Below, one piece after another: positions 32,161 to 41,964 of a stretch of 64,000 nt of DNA. A model generated the notes under the pieces. That model made no database searches and was not told where the DNA came from. It saw only the letters and a list, made by a program, of their open reading frames with translations. Within the stretch, counting starts at the first letter, position 1; each line of letters begins with the position of its first letter. The stretch spans positions 75,640,346-75,704,345 of the forward strand of contig CM077157.1 in NCBI GenBank assembly GCA_039583875.1, written 5' to 3'. The position numbers and the translations under genes are program-made. Origin of the DNA: Platanthera guangdongensis. Lineage: Eukaryota; Streptophyta; Magnoliopsida; Asparagales; Orchidaceae.

Positions 32161-33502
32161 GATTCAGAATAAATCTGAACCCTTCTTCTCAGCCTGGTTC
32201 CAATGGCTGACTTCTTGGATGGAGCTCTCTCTCTCCAACTTCTTAGATCTTCACTTGATAGCTAGATCTTCTTTGAATTACTTGAACAACAATCTGAACT
32301 TGAGTTCAATTGATCTCTTCAACAACAGTTTCTGTAGACTGTATAAGCCTATTTATAGGCCTTCTTCATGGTAACCGGCTGGTCCGGTCCATAACTGATT
32401 TCTGACAGCTCTGACATGTGCTGTAGACCGGCTGGAAGGGCAGCTGTCAAGTCATCCAGTCAGTTCTTGAAAATTCTGTAACTGTCTAGAAAGTGTCGAG
32501 ACTTTCTGTCTTTAAGTGTCGACACTTATAGACCAAGTGTCGACACATGTTGTCTAAGTGTCGACACTAGCCTATAAGGTGTCGACACAACTTCTTGTGT
32601 TGTAGATTTTATATCTCGACACTACTTCTTCTTCATGTGTCGACACTGAAATTGAGTGTCGACACAAGTACTTGTACTTCAGTATTTTGCTGAATTTTTC
32701 TAAGTGTCGACACAACACCTTTGTGTCGACACATCTTCATGAGTTGAATCTATTAAGTGTCGACACTTCTTCTGGGTGTCGACACATGTCTTCAGTGTTG
32801 ATACTTGTTGAGTGTCGACACAGCTCCTTGTGTCGACACATTCTTCTTCTGTCAAGACTCTGGCTGAGTGTCAACACATTCCCTTAGTGTCGACACTTGT
32901 GCTTAGAATATTTTTGTTGAACTTTGCTGATCTGTACTAAGTGTCGACACAGCTCCTTGTGTCGACACTTTCTTCAAGTGTTGAGTCTTCAGCTGAGTGT
33001 CGACACATTATTTCTTGTGTCGACACTTTCTTCAAGTGTTGACTCTTCTGTTGTGTGTCGACACATTGTTCTGAGTGTCGACACTTTCACTTAGTCTCTG
33101 CTGACTTTTGCTGAGTGTCGACACAGCCTCCAAGTGTCGACACTTTCTGGTGTAGACACAGTTTCACTGGGTGTCGACACAACTGCTATGTGTCGACACT
33201 GCTTCACTGCACTTTTCTTCATTGAGTGTCGACACAGCTCCTTGTGTCGACACTTTCTGTCTGGTGTCGACTCAACATCCCTGGTGTCGACACAATGACT
33301 CCAAGTATCGACACAAGTCTTCTTAAGTGTCGGCACTTTCCCTCTGGGTGTCGATACATGGACTTAGAAACTTTTTCTTCTTTCCTGCAAATACTTAACC
33401 TGCACAAGTAAACTCAAAACACATCAAATACATTTTGATGTATATCATTGAGTTGGGTGAGCCTTCTTCAAATCAGGTATATTTGAACCAATGTACCCAA
33501 CA
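32161..33502 (-). repeat. LTR Y: minus-strand LTR part, same family as copia-5
   Basis: The reverse complement starts TGTTGGGTACATTGG at 33502 and follows the copia-5 LTR through the TGTCGACAC array (about 33365-32515), a TATAAATA box at 32357-32350 and the R region. It then stops at 32161, equivalent to about 31490 in the copia-5 LTR. The missing inner part was split off by the copia-5 insertion. It is either a solo LTR or the 5' LTR of a minus-strand element inserted in the copia-6 gag; AATTG at 33503-33507 is a possible target duplication. Confidence 0.82.
32350..32357 (-). promoter_or_regulatory. TATA box of LTR Y
   Basis: TATAAATA on the minus strand, at the place equivalent to the copia-5 LTR box. 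Confidence 0.6.
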
Positions 33503-34199
33503 AATTGATTCTAAATGACTTATTTGTTCAAGAGCATTCTTTAAATCTTCTTTGAGTGTTATATTTTCAGAAGATACCTTATTTAATTTCTCTTTGAGAA
33601 ATTTTTTTTTCTTCTCAGATTGAATTAAGTCTTTACATAATAATTTAAACTCAATTTTAAATTCTTCTAATGAAAGATCAAGGGTAGATATTACCTGATC
33701 TTATTCTGATTCACATTCTGATTCTTCATCAGAGTTGCTGCAGGAGGCATTTATTGCCATTAGGCAAAATTCTCTTGCTCTTGACTCTTCTTCATCATCA
33801 GTTGTGCAAGATGAAGCTTCAGAGTCACTCCAGGTTTCAACATCAATTATTTTTCTTTAGCTAATTCAGTAGCCATTGCTGTGAGGGAGTCCCACATATC
33901 TTTTGCAGATAAACATTCAGCAATTTTCAAAAAAATGTCATCAAACATTGATTGTGCAAGAATGTTCATTACTTGTGCATCAACAATCTTCAGTCTTTTC
34001 TGGGCATCTGTCCATTGAGATGATGGAACAGCCTTGGGACTTGTTGTTTCCTGAGGTTGAGCTGGACCTGATAAGATGGAGTTGAAAATGCTTTCATCAA
34101 TGGAGTTCATATAAAACCTAATCCTTATCTTCCATGATGCAAGCTTATTTAGATTGCACATAGGTAGTCTGGTGCTTGAAAATGTTCATTTTGTGTCAT
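33503..34199 (-). pseudogene. gag: copia-6 gag, internally deleted
   Basis: Starts with an ATG at 34199, with a frameshift a few codons in. It then has LCNLNK-type gag sequence (CNLNKLASWKIRIRFYMNS) matching copia-1 CNLNKFAIWKARIRLYMNF. After residue 115 or so (ATELAKEK, 33850) it jumps to the acidic ETWSDSEASS segment, which in copia-1 lies after the zinc knuckle. Roughly 650-700 bases including the knuckle are therefore missing. The rest (33700-33510) encodes a Lys/Glu-rich likely coiled coil, cut by LTR Y. Confidence 0.8.
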
Positions 34200-34274
34200 G
34201 ATAAACTCTAAAGATGTATAAGATCTATCAGATCATTTTGGTTCAGGTGTTATCCTATACAACCAAGAAAACCT

Positions 34275-34286
34275 GCTCTGATACCA
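34275..34286 (-). promoter_or_regulatory. copia-6 primer binding site
   Basis: TGGTATCAGAGC on the minus strand, next to the LTR end at 34289. Confidence 0.9.
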
Positions 34287-34288
34287 AT

Positions 34289-35554
34289 TGAAAGTTGGGG
34301 GGATAGATCTTAACTAGCACTAATTAGAGATATATGTATATATATAACTATAAAGAGCAGAAGATCACAGCACAAAAAAAATAAAGAAAGAGAGCAAGCA
34401 ACCAGAAGACACAAGGATTTTATAGTGGTTCCCCAACCTGGGTACATCCACTCTTCTATCACCCTGGTAGGAATCCACTCAGAGTTTTGATCAGGTGCAT
34501 GACACCAATGAGCTTTTGATCAGGTGCTCAAAAACCAAACCTTAAGTCTTTTGGCCAGGTGACTTGCAACCAGGAATAACTTTTGAAGGGAGTTATAACT
34601 CTGTACACAGGAAAGAGAAAGAAGTGATGTTGTCTTCTCTTTCTTAATATACAACTAAGAAGACTTTAGTGGATGTTGATGTTAGCAAAGGCTCCCCCTG
34701 AGATGTTGAATGGTTCAGGAAAAACTGGAGCTTTGCTTTAGGGTGATAGACCTTCAGATTGATGATGTCTCCAGCAAGCTTCTTAAACTGATATGAATAT
34801 ATGTCTCTTGAAAAGCCTGGAGCAGATGGAGAACTCTGATGAATATGTTGATTGTTGCAGAGTTCCTCCTTCTCTGTAAAAGGAAAAGCCTTCACTGTAT
34901 CTCTACACACTGTTGTGCTCTGTGTGTCTCTATATATTTCTATCTGTGAATCTCTTATATGTCCAATTCCAACATTTGAATTTCATTTCTCTTGATAACG
35001 GATGAAGCATTCCCGATAGTAGAATATGCTTTGGGAATTTATCCTGAATTAACTCCTGAAACAGCACATGTTTAATGCAGCATTTGAACGGTTATTTCCA
35101 TATTAACTGTAATTAATTCTTGAGTTGATCTGCCAACTGTAAATAAATAGGCCTAGAATAACTGCACAGAATTCGCCGACCTGAGCTCGCAGATCGTCGA
35201 GCTCAGCTTCTATTTCGTCGACCTGGAAATCTGTCTTGAACTAATCTCAGCGATCGTCGACCTGAACATGGAGTTCGTCGAGCTCAGCTGGATTTCGTCG
35301 AGCTGAACTTCTTGCTTGAGTTCAGAGTTCGTCGTCCTGAGTTCAGAGAAGGAACTCATAATTCATCGACCTGAGTTCGACGTTCATCTAACTGAGTTCG
35401 ACTATCGTCGAACTGATTTTCTGACAACTGCATTTCTTGGAACTCTTCTGAGGTAAATCTGGAAATAAACCTATGACTCATGACTATACATTTTGGGTCA
35501 ATCTAAGTAAACCTAATAGTGATCCTTGCCCAAATCATAACTGGGTTTCCAACA
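34289..35554 (-). repeat. copia-6 5' LTR
   Basis: 1266 bp, reverse complement TGTTGGAAACC...CTTTCA. The U3 has TTCGTCGA and ATCGTCGA motifs at 35420-35165. A weak TATTTATT lies near 35145 on the minus strand, and the shared hairpin at 34452-34424. Confidence 0.85.
34424..34452 (-). other. Conserved LTR hairpin (copia-6)
   Basis: On the minus strand AGTGGATGTACCCA, loop, GGGGAACCACT: the same arms as copia-1. Confidence 0.6.
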
Positions 35555-36255
35555 CAATCTAGACTCATTACCAGGTCTTCTTCCTAAAGAAGAAGATCAA
35601 GAAGAAGAACCTTTGATCTTCACTTCCTGAAGAGTTCTTTGAATCAAGGTCTGCTTTAAGTGAAAGCTTATTCAAGTAGTGACAACTGAAGGCTAATCTT
35701 TTAAGGTCAATATTTAGAGTCCTTCAGTTGTAGTTTTACACAAACATTTAATTATGTAGTATCTTTCCTGATCTGTAGGGGTGTTCAACCTGAGGTAGGA
35801 CTGTCCTCTCAGTATGATTTGTAGGGCTGTGCTCCCAGCTTGAGTTGTAGGATTCCTTGTTTAGTCTGAGGTAGGATCTTGTGAAGATATGAGGTAGGAG
35901 ACCCGTTGGGTATTTGAGTTATAGGAGGTAGAGCACTCTGAGGTAGGGTTATTTGCCTGAATAGGGTCAGGGAGAAAGCCTGCGAGATCCTGAGGGGTCT
36001 GTGTTGTAAGGTCTTGGATCTGTGTTTCTTAGAGTAGTTTTCCTTATCCGACATACTTTTAGAAAGGTAGTGAGGGAAAGTGGACGCACCCAGACCTTGG
36101 GGAACCACTACAAATGTTGTGTACTTTTTTGTGTGTGCTTGATTTATTCTAAATTTATTCTAATTATTATAATTAGAAAAGAAACCATTAAAGTGCAAAG
36201 ACCACCTATTCACCCCACTATAGGTGAGTTAGTCTATCCACATAACAATCTATCA
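35555..36255 (+). repeat. copia-3 5' LTR, 3' portion
   Basis: Contains tandem GAGGTAGGA-like copies (35790-35950), the conserved hairpin at 36079-36109 (AGTGGACGCACCCA, loop, GGGGAACCACT) and CACCTATTCACCCC near the end, as in copia-4 and copia-5. The end near 36255 is inferred from the decayed primer site that follows. Confidence 0.75.
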
Positions 36256-36257
36256 AA

Positions 36258-36267
36258 TGGCATCCGA
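36258..36267 (+). promoter_or_regulatory. copia-3 decayed primer binding site
   Basis: TGGCATCCGA stands where TGGTATCAGA is expected. The following bases match the copia-4 leader. Confidence 0.55.
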
Positions 36268-36326
36268 TGGAGGTTGGTCAGAAAGGACTTAACATTATGA
36301 CCAAGATCCAATAAAGGGTAGTCTAA

Positions 36327-38882
36327 GTGTACCATATCTTCCATTGGGTACAAGGAGTTGAGCTTTATGAAGTTACCCATTGGAGAAAGGAAAAATTTGG
36401 CATGTGGAAGCAAAGAGTTACGTTGTTCATGAAGGCCTCAGATCCAAGGATTTACATAACTGTTGTGGAAGGGTCTTTTGTCCTTATGAAGGCATCATCC
36501 ATTGATCCAACTCAAAGGGTTCCAAAGCAATTTTCTGAAATGGATAAAAATGAAATTATGCTGGCTACAATGGACAGAAGAGAAATGAACATAATAGTCA
36601 ATGCAATTGATGATTCCACTTTCCAAAATCTTATGCACTGCCAGACAACCAAGGAAATATGGGACATCCTCATTGTCTACATAGAAGGAACATAGGAGTT
36701 AAGGGATGATAAGAAATCCCTCCTCAACCAGGAATATGAGGCTATCAAGCATGGAAGAAAGGATAACATAGCTGATTACTATGAGAAATTTTTCAAGATA
36801 GTCCATGAGCTGAGGACTTATGGTAGGGTCTTCTCTGATTATGAGGTTAATGACAAGTTCCTAAGGTCTCTAACTATAGACTAGGGCAATAAGATTTGTG
36901 TCATCAGGGAAATGTGGAGCATCTCCACCATTCCTCCTCACACCCTATTTGGAAAGTTGCTCTCATGTGAGATGCAACTAAAAGTTAGAAAGGAGGAGGA
37001 GTTTGATTCCAAGGGTCTTCAAAAGGAGAAGGCAGTGGCTCTCAAAGCTAGAGAGTCAAAGAAGAACAAGGATAGTATGTGCTCTCCTCCCAGGAGACCT
37101 GCTGACTCAGAAACTTCTGAGCCCAACACATTAGATGGAGAAATATCTGATAGGGAACTTGCTGCCTTCTCTAGGTAGTTCAAGAAAATTATGTCCAAAA
37201 ATAAGCACTAGAAAAACAAGCCTTCGTCCTCCTCCAGCTACAAGAAATATCCCAAGGGGGGCATGTATAGTTCCTCCCACAACAAATAGATTTCTACTGA
37301 CATTATTTGTTATTGTTATAGCAAGCCTGGATATATCATTGTTGGTTGTCTAGTGAAAAGAAAAGAAAGATCTGCTTCCAAGGAGAAGAAGCATGATGGT
37401 GAAAGGAGACATCACCACAAGGGTAAGAAGTCCGAAAAGAAATTCATTGCCAAGAAGGAGGAGAAGAGCTTGAGTCAAAGTGACTCGGATTCTTCTGATT
37501 TTGAGGAAGAAGAAGCCTATATTGAGATGCTTGTTGTTGCAAAAAAGACATCTATCCTACTTCCAAGATAGGGATCAAGGCCCCACTGTCAAACCCTGAA
37601 AGTGACAGTGAAGTTGAAGAAGAAGAGGATAGTTGTGGCTTGATGGACATAACTGAAGACATCGGTCAGGATGATTCTGAAACTGATGAGATAATCATTC
37701 TTCCCCACACTCCTTCTGATTTTGAGTATGAAACTGGCCCAGATTCTGAAGCATCCCCTTCATCTAGTGATGAGGATGGATCAGAATCTGAAAATGATGT
37801 CAATCAATTGATTGATAAGTTGGTGTTCTCTTGGATGCTCTGAAAAAGAGTATAAAGCTAGTCAAGAGACAAGTTGAAGAGATTGTTTCCCTTTAGGTTA
37901 CTAAGCTTGAATGCACAGAGTCTACTACACAACCATCTCAGATGAGTGGAGAAATAAGCAAGTTGAAAGGAATTATAATTATCCAAATGATCACCATCAG
38001 CCAGAAGTGCAAAACCAATAGGAAACTTGAGAGTGAGCTCTTAAAAGAGAGGAAGCTAGTGACTCAATTCTCTAAGCCAAAATCTGCACTACCTATCATT
38101 GACTCATTCACCTCTCAAACTAATAGGAGAGTATTGGGCTTCAAGGGATATGCAGCTAGAACTTAAAATAATAGAAAGGTCAAGGCTCCAGCAAAGCCTC
38201 AGTCCACCTTTCAAAAGGTTCTACTTCCATCTAACAGGTATGATCATGATATTATGTATGGTCACTAGAAGAATGGAAATTCCTATAGTAAGAGCAATCA
38301 TGCTCCTAAATATGGAGGGAGAAAAGGTACGCTCATGAGTGCATTGAAAGATCCCCATAAGGAAATACAGGTGCCTCAATATGAGTCATTGTGTTTGGTA
38401 CTCCAGCCCCAACGTTAAAGGGAAAGGAAGCTACACCTTCTAAATTTCATCCAATAAAGGAGCATGCTAGTGGCAAGTCAGTGACTAACCCTCACAAGGC
38501 AATATCAGATGCTATCAACACCATTTCAGCTGTTAAGCTGAGACCTGTTGCTGTCAATCTGATACCACTGAGTAAGGATACTTACCGTTGAGCAAACTGT
38601 CAAAGACTAGCTGAGAGAGATAGGAAGAATGCAGCTGCCTTCTCAGCTGAACATACACATACAAATGTACCTTCCAATTCAAGAAGTGTTCAGAAGAGAA
38701 GGTGCAACATCTTTGAATGTTGGTGTTGTGGTAAAGTGGGTCACTTTGCCCAAGATTGTTGGCACAACCCTAATATGCCAAGTGCAAAGAAGAGATTTCC
38801 AGCTAAGGCAACTGCAGGGAAAAGTATTGTTGTTTTTGTTAACAAGAACCTAAGAATCAAAGTATTTTGGGCTCCTAAGATA
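36327..38882 (+). pseudogene. gag: copia-3 gag, heavily decayed
   Basis: UBN2-like gag with FGMWKQRVTLFMKASDPR, DDSTFQNLMHCQTTKEIWDIL and NDKFLRSL, close to copia-2 and copia-4. The first knuckle (37298-37350) has lost ligands: a Cys and the His read Tyr. The second knuckle, CWCCGKVGHFAQDC (about 38715-38762), keeps its ligands but in a shifted frame. An acidic linker lies at 37480-37830. Many stops, several of them TAG where relatives have Gln, and several frameshifts. Confidence 0.8.
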
Positions 38883-38929
38883 AAATAAATTGCTTCTTGT
38901 AGGATAGTTTAAGTACCAATCTCAAGCAT

Positions 38930-39697
38930 ATATGGTAGTTGAACAGTGGGTGTTCAAGGCACATGGCAGGAACAAGGAGTCTTCTAAAGGACTATATTAC
39001 TGTGAAGAATGGAGCTAAGGTCATTTTTGGAGGCTCGAATAGAGGAGTCACTAAAGGATATGGAATAATCTCTAATGGCATAATCTCTATCACAAGGGTA
39101 GCTTCTGTTGAAGGTTTGCAACACAATCTTGTAAGAATTAATCAACTCTGTGAATTAGGTTATGTCACTGAATTCCACAATGATAAGTGTCTGATTAAGA
39201 AGTCAAGTGACTTAGAGGTTGTCCTCTCTGGCATTAGGAGTGAGAATATTTATTGTTTGGATTTCTTTTGTAATTATTCCTCTACTCATGTGTATCTTGT
39301 AGTTAAGAAGAAGGAGTCCCTTTGTGTTCAATGGTACAAGTGACTTGCTCATATTAACTACAAGACAATTAGCAAATTATTTTCAGAAAACTTAGTAAGA
39401 GATTCTTCTAAGTTAATTTGTGTTAAAAAAGGGTCCCTATCATGCATGCCAAATGGGAAAACAAACAAGGATCTCTTTTAAGAGCATTGGCTCCAAAGAC
39501 TCTATAAAATGTCTTTATCTATTGCATATGGACTTGTTTGGTCTTTTTCCCATTCAGAGCTTAGGAGAGAAGTAGTATACCTTTGTGATTGTTGATGATC
39601 ACTCAAGGTTTATATGGGTATTCTTCCTTAGGAAGAAGTATGATATATTAGATGTCTTCATAAATTTTGTCAAGGCTATCCAGAATGAGATCAACTG
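38930..39697 (+). pseudogene. pol: copia-3 protease and integrase N-terminus
   Basis: The protease motif reads NSGCSRHMAGTRS, so the catalytic Asp is now Asn. VIFGGSNRGVTKGYG and HNLVRINQLCELGY follow as in copia-2. The integrase zinc-binding region is broken by a TGA (39342) and frameshifts; the start of the core (DDHSRFIWVFFLRKK) is at about 39588. It stops at the gypsy-2 insertion after AACTG. Confidence 0.85.
39693..39697. other. Left target-site duplication of gypsy-2 (AACTG)
   Basis: AACTG here is repeated at 56085-56089 on the other side of gypsy-2. The copia-3 integrase frame continues across once the element is ignored. Confidence 0.9.
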
Positions 39698-40436
39698 TGT
39701 ACAACCCCATATCCGGCGAGTGAGGTCGATAGGAACCAGACCGGTCAGTTCAGATCGCCCAGGCAACAGGCGAGCTCGGCAGGGAAATCTGAAGGCAGCA
39801 GGCGAGCTCGGCAGGGAAATCTGAAGGACAAGCTCGGCATTCGTCGACCCCAAGCTCGGCATTCGCCGAGCTAGGCCCGAGCTTCGTCGAGCTGAGCTCT
39901 ACTAATGAAGACAGATCGAAGGGTGAGCACAGTAGCCTGCTCGCACTCGCCCTATATAGCTCGTCAAATAGTAGGCGAGCAGGATCTTTAGGGGTACCCG
40001 AGCTCGCCTAGGTCTCTGAGGTACTTTTTACTATTTTGCCCCAACTGCCCTGCCCATAGCATTTCAGAACAGTAGAGTTACGTTGTTGGCACCCTGACCT
40101 GGACTGCACATAGTCGTTCAGGACAGCGGAGGTTGGTTATTTGCAGGCCATTTTCAGAAATCTAGAAATAGGACCCAAGGGATACCTCAGAAAGCAGGCT
40201 TCCTGTGTTATCTTGCTCCGTCTCTAAAGAGATTTCTGAGGATACCTTAGCTCGGCCTTTGGCTAAGAGGGGAAGCGCTCTAAGATCTTCCGGGTGTGTG
40301 GTGGTCCTCCCCGCCGAGCCCTTGGGTCAGTTTTTCCTTATTTCCCTTATTATTTTGCTTGCAAGAGCGAAGTAGGTGCGCGGTCACCCCTTACCCAAGG
40401 GTGAACTCCACAAGAGACCGATTTTCAGTTTCAATA
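39698..40436 (+). repeat. gypsy-2 left LTR
   Basis: 739 bp, TGTACAACCCC to TTTCAATA; the last bases are CAACA in the right LTR, so the terminal CA has mutated. By hand alignment of the first 330 bases the two LTRs differ at roughly one base in nine, which implies an old insertion. It contains GAGCTCGGC repeats and TTCGTCGA motifs. A putative primer site (TGGTACGGTGAGC) follows at 40440. Confidence 0.92.
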
Positions 40437-40452
40437 TTTTGGTACGGTGAGC

Positions 40453-41930
40453 ATGGAGCGTGGTCAGTACAGAAAACCTTCAGCGAGCTCGATGACAGGA
40501 GGGCAAGGATCTGACTGGTCGGACTCGCAGCCCCCCACCTCTGGCCACAGAGGGGATGTTTGAAGATTTCAGGAATGAGGTGTTGGGCCTCGTCAAGTTC
40601 GCACTCGGCGCGTGGGCCGAGTACTCAACCCCAACTGTCCAGATTGCAGCCGCCCCATCTCTAGGCGAGGACGCACCCGGCAGGTGAGCGAGGAAGGAAG
40701 TTGCCGAAGAGGGCCGGGGGTGCGAGCTCCCCGGGCGCGTGCTCTTCCCAGGCTCGGCAGGTGGAGGCCAGATCGGCGAGCTTGGCCCGCGAGATGCACC
40801 AGCTCGCCCAGTAGGGGGAGACAGCCCCTTCAACGACTTGGTCTCTTCTGCCCCAGTTCTAGAGTGGTTCAGGGAACCCGAGATATCCTACTACACTGGG
40901 AAGGGAGACCCGGTCCAACACGTCCAGTGGTTTGAGGATGTGGTCTCGATCCGCCAGATGTTGGTTGGGTTCAAGTGCCGACTCTTCGCCATCACCCTCA
41001 AAGAGAAGGCGAGGGAGTGGTTTAAGCAGCTGCCGACCAGCTCTATCTACTACTTAGAGGACCTGCGCCGGGGTTTCATGTTGAGGTTCACTACCTCGAA
41101 GAGGAGTAAGAAGGAGTCAGAGTCCCTGTTCCACATCAAGTAGGGAGTGAATGAGACATTGGGGAGCTACGTTGACCAATTCCAGGAGGAGGTCACCCAG
41201 GTCCAGGAGATGCCAGGCCATAGCCTGATGATGGCCTTTACCCTGGGGCTGCAGTAGGGTTTCTTCAGGATGGAGCTGAAGAGGGTGACCCCCTCTTCTA
41301 CGAGGAGCTGATGGAGAGGGCGGCGATAGAAGTCGACGGGGAGGCATCAAATCCAAAGTTCACCCGGAAGCTGGCCAGGTGGGCCACAGAGGAAGAGAAT
41401 GAGACAAGAGGAGGAAGAGGACAGGAGGAGAGGATAGTCGAGCACCGGCAAAGGGAGCAGGGGCAGCTCCAGGGGCAGCAGCAGCCCAAGTGGGGGCGTC
41501 AGGAGCCCGACCATCGGTTGGGCTGGAGGCCTGAGTGGTAAGGGCATGGGCCACAGAGAGGTTATCAAGGAAGGAACCGCCATCAAGGGGGGCAAGATCA
41601 ATTCCACCCCCCGGGTTGGACGCGGGAGCAGAGGCCTCGACTCCTCGATTAGGAACAGGCTATGGCCATAGCCATAGGGGAGAGGAGGAGAGCAGCAAGG
41701 AGGAGGAGAGAAGTTAGGGTGGAGTTGGCCTACTGCGACTTCCATCAAGAGGAAGGGAATTCCACAGCCAAATGCCCGGAGTTCCTCGAAATGAGGGTAA
41801 ACAGGGAGCAACAGCAGCTGCAGCAGGGGCGTCAGGAAGTGAGCATCGAGGAGGTCCTGCCTCGGGTGGAGGAGGACCGTTGTGAAGACCGGGTGGAAGT
41901 CGGGACCCGAGGAGGGATCAGAGTGATCCA

Positions 41931-41962
<32 letters not shown>
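40453..41962 (+). pseudogene. gag: gypsy-2 gag
   Basis: An ATG at 40453 opens a short frame that shifts near 40555. The gag core is clear at 40830-41250: EPEISYYTGKGDPVQHVQWF, AITLKEKAREWFKQLP and LEDLRRGFMLRFT. TAG stops follow at 41141 and 41256, and other breaks near 41540 and 41650. The knuckle-like CDFHQEEGNSTAKC (41734-41775) is the Tat variant with an Asn where most have His. The C-terminus is a poly-Gly run encoded by the G32 tract. Confidence 0.85.

Positions 41963-41963
<1 letters not shown>
41932..41963 (+). repeat. G32 homopolymer
   Basis: Thirty-two consecutive G, directly at the left edge of the duplicated pol cassette. It could form G-quadruplexes and stall replication. The exact length may suffer from sequencing error. 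Confidence 0.8.

Positions 41964-41964
<1 letters not shown>

Larger units (their letters stand above)
33503..35554 (-). mobile_element. copia-6: gag remnant and 5' LTR of a copia-1 relative
   Basis: The 5' LTR (35554-34289), primer site and a shortened gag on the minus strand. The gag and the LTR start resemble copia-1, including the TCGTCGA motif class. Everything after gag is replaced by LTR Y. At 35555 the sequence switches to the 3' part of a plus-strand copia LTR (copia-3), so copia-6 inserted there; CAATC at 35555-35559 may be the target site. Confidence 0.82.
35555..39697 (+). mobile_element. copia-3, left part: partial 5' LTR, gag, protease, integrase
   Basis: The oldest and most decayed copia element here. 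Its U3 is missing because copia-6 inserted in the LTR. Its integrase is split by gypsy-2 at 39697 and resumes at 56085. Its right end is cut by copia-4 at 56532. It serves as the outermost layer of both nests in the window. Confidence 0.85.
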
